From assembly GCA_009776515.1 (NCBI GenBank), contig WRNP01000023.1:1-18273 (forward strand): DNA of 18,273 nucleotides. Direction: 5' to 3'. Below the pieces are notes generated by a model. It saw nothing but the letters and a program-made list of their open reading frames with translations. It had not been told where the DNA came from and made no database searches. This document shows positions 14,272 to 18,273 of the stretch, piece by piece (position 1 is the first letter of the stretch; every line of letters starts with the position of its first letter). Source of the stretch: Dehalococcoidia bacterium. Its GTDB lineage: Bacteria; Chloroflexota; Dehalococcoidia; Dehalococcoidales; UBA1222. Made by a program: the position numbers and the translations under genes.

Positions 14272-15390
14272 ATGGGCGAAGGCATTCCCGTCGGTCGGAT
14301 TTTTGGCATCTCCATAAGGATTCATATCTCTTGGTTTATCATCTTTGGCGTGGTGATTTGGGCGCTGACTACTAGCTTTCCTGTTGAGTGGGGGCTTGCG
14401 GTGCGCATCACGGCGGCGATCGTCACCAGCGTGTTATTTTTTGCCTCGGTGCTGCTGCATGAGCTGATGCATAGTATGGTCGCCCTGAGGAATAAGATCC
14501 CGGTCGGAGCGGTCACCCTGTTCGTTTTCGGTGGTGTTGCCCAGGTTACCGAAGAACCTCGCGAGCCCGGGGTGGAGTTCCGTGTTGCTGTCGCTGGTCC
14601 CTTGATCAGCATTATTCTCGGACTGGTGCTTTGGGGGCTATATTTCATTCTGCCGATTGGGGCTGAGGTGATCCGGGTGGTGGTCAACTGGCTGGGCTGG
14701 ACCAATTTGGTGCTGGGAGTTTTCAACCTTATCCCAGCTTTTCCCATGGACGGCGGGCGCGTGCTGCGATCTATAATCTGGTGGCGCTCTCGCAATCTCC
14801 GATGCTCCACTAGGATTGCCTCTAATATTGGTAAGGTTATCGCTGTCCTCTTCATCGTTGGTGGCATCTATCTGTTTTTCTTCACGCTCTATGGCTTTAA
14901 TGGGCTGTGGTTGGCGCTCATTGGCTGGTTCCTATTCAGTGCCGCCTCTGACAGTTACCAGCAACTGGTGCTACAGCAAGCCCTTCAAGGACATGCTGCG
15001 AGGGAGATCATGGCCAGCGATGGTATCCAGGTGCAGCCTGACATGAGCGTAGAAGATCTGATCAGCAACGTGATGCTTCCCAGCGGCAAACATTGTTTTA
15101 TCGTGGCAGAAGATGCTTATTTGCGGGGAATGGTTACCCTGCAAGAGATAAAAGGGGTATCCGGATCCGATAGGGACAGGTACACAGTCGGCCAGGTCAT
15201 GAAGCCTGTTGACCAGCTAAAGACGGTTGGCCCCGACGATGACCTGGCAACCGTTATGCGCATTTTGACGGAGAAGAATGTGAGTCAGGTGCCCGTGGTT
15301 GATCATGGGCAACTGATGGGTATGATTGGCCGGGATAACCTATTGAACTTTATAAACCTCAAAGAAAGCATGGCCATTAACCATAAATGA
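14272..15390 (+). CDS. site-2 protease family (M50) zinc metalloprotease with CBS domains
   Basis: 372-aa intramembrane metalloprotease. N-terminal GRIFGISIRIHISW and the first helices are followed by the zinc motif HELMH (63-67) in SVLLHELMHS, then NLIPAFPMDGGRV (152-164) giving the third ligand Asp160. After the sixth helix (to about 225) come two CBS motifs, about 240-297 and 305-365, which in this subfamily probably bind adenine nucleotides and regulate cleavage. Substrate unknown; SpoIVFB-like enzymes cut membrane-bound regulators. ATG 14272 is preferred over GTG 14269 because GAGGAGGT (14258-14265) then has a 6-nt spacing. The 196-nt upstream gap has only a weak TATAAC (14130-14135). 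Gene spacing of 45 nt to the next gene permits an operon. Confidence 0.94.
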   Translation: MGEGIPVGRIFGISIRIHISWFIIFGVVIWALTTSFPVEWGLAVRITAAIVTSVLFFASVLLHELMHSMVALRNKIPVGAVTLFVFGGVAQVTEEPREPGVEFRVAVAGPLISIILGLVLWGLYFILPIGAEVIRVVVNWLGWTNLVLGVFNLIPAFPMDGGRVLRSIIWWRSRNLRCSTRIASNIGKVIAVLFIVGGIYLFFFTLYGFNGLWLALIGWFLFSAASDSYQQLVLQQALQGHAAREIMASDGIQVQPDMSVEDLISNVMLPSGKHCFIVAEDAYLRGMVTLQEIKGVSGSDRDRYTVGQVMKPVDQLKTVGPDDDLATVMRILTEKNVSQVPVVDHGQLMGMIGRDNLLNFINLKESMAINHK

Positions 15391-15435
15391 TATGGCTAAA
15401 GAGTATTTCAACGCCGGTTCTCGATTGTTAAAGAA

Positions 15436-16413
15436 TTGAGCATTACCATTCCTGAAGGCCTAGTCGTCCTGGAAGGATTATTCCGCGATAAGAGCACTGG
15501 TTTGGACTGGCCGCAAGTCTTCAGTTTGCCTGGCTGGATGAGTGCTTGGTGGCGGCAGTTCGGGGCGGGGTACGAACCCATGGTACTTGTACTCCAAGAC
15601 GGTGGGCGGATGCTGGGAGTGGCCCCACTCAAATGCCGGGAAGGAGTTGCATCCTTTATCGGCGACGGAGCCGTTTGTGATTATTTGGACTTTGTCGTTG
15701 TGCCCGGGAGGGAAGAGGCGTTCTCCGAAATGCTGCTTAGGGTGTGTGGGGAGCGGGGGATTATCGGGCTTGAGCTAGAAACCATGCGTCCTGATTCGGT
15801 TGCCATGCGACATGTTTTACCTTTCGCCCATGGATGCGGACTTGGCATTGAGTTTGCTGAGACCGAAGAGTCATACGAGACATATTTGCCGACTAGTTTT
15901 GAAACCTACCTTGACAAACTGGCCTCACAACAGCGTCGCGAGGTCTTACGCAAACAGCGGCGGCTGGATGGGTTGGGTCGAAGCGCTTTCCGAATGCTTG
16001 AGGGGGATAAGGTCGATGATCTAGGGGTGGAAACCCTTATCGGCCTTATGGCAGAGAGCCGTCGTGACAAGGCAGACTTTCTGACAGACGGGATGCGTTT
16101 CTATTTTAAGGACATGGCTCGGGCAATGGCATCCTATGGATTTTTGCGTTTGGGCTTCCTGGACATTGGGGTGAAAACGGTGGCGGGGGTGCTGGGGTTC
16201 GATTATGGCGCAACCTTGTATTTGTATAACAGTGGCTACGATCCGTCCTATGCTGAGTTTGGAGTAGGCCTATTTTCTAAATTAGCAGCTGTCCGTTGGG
16301 CGATAGAACGGCATAAAACCACCTTTGATTTTCTGAAAGGGTCGGAGCCGTATAAGGAACGGTTAGGCGGCCGGCGAGTAGAGCTGACGGCTTGCCGGCT
16401 GGCTCTTGGATAA
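15436..16413 (+). CDS. GNAT acetyltransferase-like protein (BioF2/CelD type)
   Basis: 325-aa cytoplasmic protein with two GNAT-like halves. The N-terminal half has LDWPQVFSLPGWMSAWWRQFG (the region around the conserved Trp-x-x-Trp) followed by VLVLQDGGRMLGVAPL. The C-terminal half has RREVLRKQRRLD, LGFLDIGVKTVAGVLGFDYG, LYNSGYDPSYAEFGVGLF and the closing FDFLKGSEPYKERLGG, which is characteristic of the CelD/BcsL (FemAB-like) acetyltransferase group. Such proteins acylate or aminoacylate cell-surface polysaccharide or lipid precursors. The start TTG 15436 has only a weak AAAGAA upstream; the next in-frame ATG is over 100 nt downstream and would cut the domain. Its stop is 4 nt before the glycosyltransferase ATG, implying joint function. 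Confidence 0.85.
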   Translation: MSITIPEGLVVLEGLFRDKSTGLDWPQVFSLPGWMSAWWRQFGAGYEPMVLVLQDGGRMLGVAPLKCREGVASFIGDGAVCDYLDFVVVPGREEAFSEMLLRVCGERGIIGLELETMRPDSVAMRHVLPFAHGCGLGIEFAETEESYETYLPTSFETYLDKLASQQRREVLRKQRRLDGLGRSAFRMLEGDKVDDLGVETLIGLMAESRRDKADFLTDGMRFYFKDMARAMASYGFLRLGFLDIGVKTVAGVLGFDYGATLYLYNSGYDPSYAEFGVGLFSKLAAVRWAIERHKTTFDFLKGSEPYKERLGGRRVELTACRLALG

Positions 16414-16417
16414 GGAG

Positions 16418-17641
16418 ATGCCCAAGCGCCGCATCGCCATGCTTAGCCTGCACAGCTGCCCGCTGGGTAGGCTCGGGGGGCGCGATGTGGGCGGCATGAA
16501 CGTCTATGTGCGCGAGTTGGCACGGGCGTTAGGGGTGCTGGGGTATGCGGTAGATGTCTATACTCGAGCCCATGACCCGAGTGATCCGCTAGCGGCAAGC
16601 CCCTTTGAAAACGTGCGCCTGATACATATATGTGCTGGACAGGCGGAGGACATGGGCAAGATAGCGCAGTTCTCGCACCTGACCGAATTTATCCGGAATA
16701 TGACGGACTTTGTAAAGACGGACGGAGTTTACTACGATCTCATCCATAGTCACTACTGGCTTTCCAGCCTAGCCGGGCAGCACTTTGGCAATGCTTGGAG
16801 GGTGCCGCAGATAGTGATGTTCCATACCCTGGGGGCGGTCAAGAATAGCCTGCCGGTGGGGGAACAAGAACCGACGATCCGCCTAGCCGCCGAACGGGAT
16901 ATAGCGCGCATGTGCCGGGGAATTGTGGTGGCTACCGAAGCCGAGAAAAAGTGGCTTATACGGGCGTACGGAGTGGGGGCAGAGAGGGTAAGCATCGTGC
17001 CGGGCGGTATAGACCCAGAACTCTTTCGGCCTGTGGCCAAACCTGCCGCCCGTCGGGCGTTGGGGCTTAAGGCGGGAGAAAGATTCGTGCTGTCGGTAGG
17101 GCGCATTGAGCCGCTAAAAGGGTTGGAGCGGTTGGTGGAGGCCTTTAGCCTATTGCATCAGCCGAATCTCAAACTCATTGTTGTCGGCGGAGATGCTTAC
17201 AGTCAGGCTGAGGTGGCGAGACTCAAATCGCGTGCAATGGAGTTGGGAGTGGGGGCGCGTATAGAGTTCCCGGGTACTGTCCTACAGGAGTGTCTGCCTT
17301 TGTATTACAGCGCCGCCGAGGTAACGGTGGTAGCTTCTTATTATGAAAGCTTCTGCCTGGTTATCCCGGAGTCACTTTCCTGCGGAACACCGGTGGTCTC
17401 TACCAAAGTGGGAGTAGCTCCCGAATTGGTTAAAGGTGAGAATGGACGAGTGGCTGAGGGCACTCCCCAGGCTTTGGCGCAGGCTATAGAAGAGGTGCTG
17501 GACGAGCGGTGCATCCCAGAAGCCAGGCGCACCAGACGTGCGGCCGCCGCAGCCTATAGTTGGGCGGCGGTTACAATGCGTATTGCTGCAATCTATGAGG
17601 CGACTCTCCGGTCGGAGCCTACAGTGCCTGCGGGCGGTTGA
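16418..17641 (+). CDS. GT4-family glycosyltransferase, MshA/sucrose-synthase-like
   Basis: 407-aa retaining GT-B glycosyltransferase. The N-terminus LSLHSCPLGRLGGRDVGGMNVYV (from residue 9) is the acceptor-side signature of the MshA/sucrose-phosphate-synthase group. Other marks are IHSHYWLSS (109-117), SIVPGGIDPELFRP (192-205), SVGRIEPLKG (226-235) and the nucleotide-sugar E-x7-E at Glu310 and Glu318 in YYESFCLVIPESLSCGTPVV. ATG 16418 fits the family start; the in-frame TTG 16406 lies within the previous gene, and the AAGGAG directly before ATG 16418 is too close to act normally, so reinitiation after the GNAT stop is likely. The true acceptor (inositol phosphate, lipid or sugar) is not evident; no other mycothiol gene is present in the window. 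Confidence 0.92.
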   Translation: MPKRRIAMLSLHSCPLGRLGGRDVGGMNVYVRELARALGVLGYAVDVYTRAHDPSDPLAASPFENVRLIHICAGQAEDMGKIAQFSHLTEFIRNMTDFVKTDGVYYDLIHSHYWLSSLAGQHFGNAWRVPQIVMFHTLGAVKNSLPVGEQEPTIRLAAERDIARMCRGIVVATEAEKKWLIRAYGVGAERVSIVPGGIDPELFRPVAKPAARRALGLKAGERFVLSVGRIEPLKGLERLVEAFSLLHQPNLKLIVVGGDAYSQAEVARLKSRAMELGVGARIEFPGTVLQECLPLYYSAAEVTVVASYYESFCLVIPESLSCGTPVVSTKVGVAPELVKGENGRVAEGTPQALAQAIEEVLDERCIPEARRTRRAAAAAYSWAAVTMRIAAIYEATLRSEPTVPAGG

Positions 17642-17667
17642 CGGAGTTCGGGGGCATTGGGTATAAT
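17638..17667 (+). promoter_or_regulatory. promoter of the tRNA-Thr/tRNA-Tyr unit
   Basis: TTGACG (17638-17643, 5/6) and a perfect TATAAT (17662-17667) with an 18-nt spacer. The -35 overlaps the glycosyltransferase stop codon (TGA 17639-17641). The start is near 17674, about 50 nt before the mature tRNA-Thr end. Confidence 0.75.
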
Positions 17668-17694
17668 GTTTCCCTAGGCGCCATGGAGAACTAG

Positions 17695-17716
17695 GGTTGC
17701 CGTTAAGCGGGCAACC
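17695..17716 (+). repeat. hairpin in the tRNA leader
   Basis: GGTTGCC (17695-17701) and GGCAACC (17710-17716) form a 7-bp stem with an 8-nt loop, followed by TGGTTT. It lies between the tRNA promoter and tRNA-Thr, so it is in the 5' precursor. It could be a processing structure or a weak attenuator; the short T-run makes a true terminator unlikely. Confidence 0.45.
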
Positions 17717-17726
17717 TGGTTTAAAT

Positions 17727-17799
17727 GCCCGAGTGGCGCAACGGTAGCGCAACCGACTTGTAATCGGTAGGTTAGCGGGTTCGAGTCCCCTCTCGGGCT
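17727..17799 (+). tRNA. tRNA-Thr (anticodon TGT)
   Basis: Cloverleaf: acceptor GCCCGAG/CTCGGGC, D-arm GCGC-AACGGTA-GCGC, anticodon stem ACCGA/TCGGT with loop CTTGTAA (TGT at 17759-17761, reading ACA and wobble ACG), and T-loop TTCGAGT. The T-stem (GCGGG with CCCCT) has a C-C mismatch and a G-U pair at its outer two positions, which is unusual. The terminal CCA is not encoded. Confidence 0.9.
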
Positions 17800-17865
17800 T
17801 GAATTTCACAGTTTAGACTGTAATCTTTCTTCGCCCGGAGGAGGGCGACTGGGGCAAGGCATCGT

Positions 17866-17953
17866 GGAGAGGTGCCGGAGTGGTTAATCGGAACAGACTG
17901 TAAATCTGTCGCCCTGACGGGCTTCGCAGGTTCGAACCCTGCCCTCTCCACCA
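17866..17953 (+). tRNA. tRNA-Tyr (anticodon GTA)
   Basis: Acceptor GGAGAGG pairs with CCTCTCC. The anticodon stem ACAGA/TCTGT holds loop CTGTAAA with GTA at 17900-17902. A long class II variable arm (CGCCCTGACGGGCTTC) is present, as expected for bacterial tRNA-Tyr. The CCA end is encoded (17951-17953), unlike the tRNA-Thr 66 nt upstream. In the spacer, TCGCCC/GGGCGA (17831-17848) can form a 6-bp hairpin, probably a processing element. Confidence 0.96.
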
Positions 17954-17996
17954 TTAACACCCATCATTTCGTATTCTTTTCCCTAACCCCCTATCA

Positions 17997-18027
17997 CCTT
18001 GGCAGCAAGCTAAGGCATAACCTTTTT
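17997..18027 (+). terminator. probable terminator after the tRNA genes
   Basis: CCTTGGC (17997-18003) pairs with GCTAAGG (18009-18015), seven pairs including one G-U, with a 5-nt loop. A T5 run follows at 18023-18027, 7 nt past the stem, which is farther than ideal. It lies 44 nt after the tRNA-Tyr 3' end. Confidence 0.5.
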
Positions 18028-18097
18028 CCTCGTCCAGCGTTGTATTGTTTATATCCCAAGATCTTCCCATTTTGACAATACGGCAGGAGAGGTGTTC

Positions 18098-18220
18098 ATG
18101 AAAAAGGCAACCCATCTGGCTCTGGCCGCCATAGCTCTGAGTGTGCTGGGCCTGGCTGTTGGCAGCTATGTGCCCCCAAAGAAGCGCAGGGTGTCCTGGA
18201 TGCGTGCACGCTATCGGTAA
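18098..18220 (+). CDS. short hydrophobic ORF with signal-peptide-like start, possibly frame-disrupted
   Basis: ATG 18098 follows a good Shine-Dalgarno AGGAGAGG (18085-18092) by 5 nt. The 40-aa product starts MKKATHLALAAIALSVLGLA, a clear signal peptide or single membrane helix (about residues 5-24), and ends in a very basic tail (PPKKRRVSWMRARYR). The hydrophobic part is convincing; the basic tail is less so. Just after it is a run of five C's (18173-18177). A one-base loss there would continue the frame as PQRSAGCPGCVHAIGK to a TGA near 18271; another frame stays open to the window edge. It may therefore be a true 40-aa membrane peptide, or a longer secreted protein with an error or frameshift. 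No family recognised; no good promoter seen close by. Confidence 0.45.
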   Translation: MKKATHLALAAIALSVLGLAVGSYVPPKKRRVSWMRARYR

Positions 18221-18273
18221 AGTATCGCCCTCGGCACATGGCTTCACAGGCGTCGCGCTGTCAGCCTGAGCAT

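Noticed and set aside
18072..18077. TTGACA box before the small ORF at 18098
   Set aside because: There is no -10-like sequence 16-18 nt downstream; that position is the start codon itself.
1..18273. CRISPR array, insertion sequence with terminal repeats, or other dispersed repeats
   Set aside because: No regularly spaced direct repeats and no transposase gene were seen; the only mobile-element trace is the recombinase relic at 8531-8710.

Overview
The window looks like ordinary bacterial chromosome of moderate GC content, densely packed, with frequent TTG starts and consensus sigma-70-type promoters. The gene mix suggests a Chloroflexota-type, perhaps Dehalococcoidia-like, anaerobe: archaeal-type fructose-1,6-bisphosphate aldolase/phosphatase, CobO, a retropepsin-like protease with a small partner, a site-2 protease with CBS domains, an MshA-like glycosyltransferase and a serine-recombinase tail. 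This placement is inference from gene content only, without database support.

Layout. (1) 45-1313: a compact plus-strand operon behind an extended -10 promoter, holding a 76-aa protein (possibly DUF5678-like), a retropepsin-like aspartic protease and a membrane-anchored extracytoplasmic protein with a Cys-rich juxtamembrane motif. (2) 1314-1706: a gene-free regulatory stretch with a 9-bp inverted repeat and a promoter for (3) an 842-aa MMPL/RND transporter (1707-4235). A 17-bp-stem bidirectional terminator separates it from (4) a minus-strand drug-efflux-type operon: a MarR repressor (8449-8000) followed by two half-size ABC exporters (7936-6176 and 6179-4320) that together should form an asymmetric heterodimer with one degenerate ATP site. 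The MarR promoter has consensus -35 and -10 boxes under a dyad that is a good candidate autoregulatory operator.

(5) 8531-8710: a plus-strand remnant of the C-terminus of a serine recombinase whose last codons lie antisense to the last codons of dnaN. It contains a perfect hairpin that also serves as the probable dnaN terminator. (6) 12222-8685: minus-strand genes cobO, fbp (FBP aldolase/phosphatase), rdgB and dnaN (own promoter), linking cobalamin adenosylation, gluconeogenesis, nucleotide-pool cleaning and the replication clamp. (7) 12278-14075: divergent from cobO, a fumarylacetoacetate-hydrolase-family enzyme whose mRNA appears leaderless, then a HAD (Cof-type) phosphatase with a TTG start and strong Shine-Dalgarno. 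(8) 14272-17641: site-2 protease with CBS domains, a BioF2/CelD-like GNAT protein and an MshA-like GT4 glycosyltransferase. (9) 17638-17953: tRNA-Thr(TGT) and tRNA-Tyr(GTA), from a promoter that overlaps the glycosyltransferase stop codon, followed by a probable terminator and a short hydrophobic ORF at the right edge that may be frame-disrupted.

Most genes are recognisable housekeeping or transport families. The least explained parts are the protease operon at the left end, the recombinase remnant on the dnaN 3' end, and the small membrane ORF at the right end. I did not see a clear, entirely new multi-gene system.
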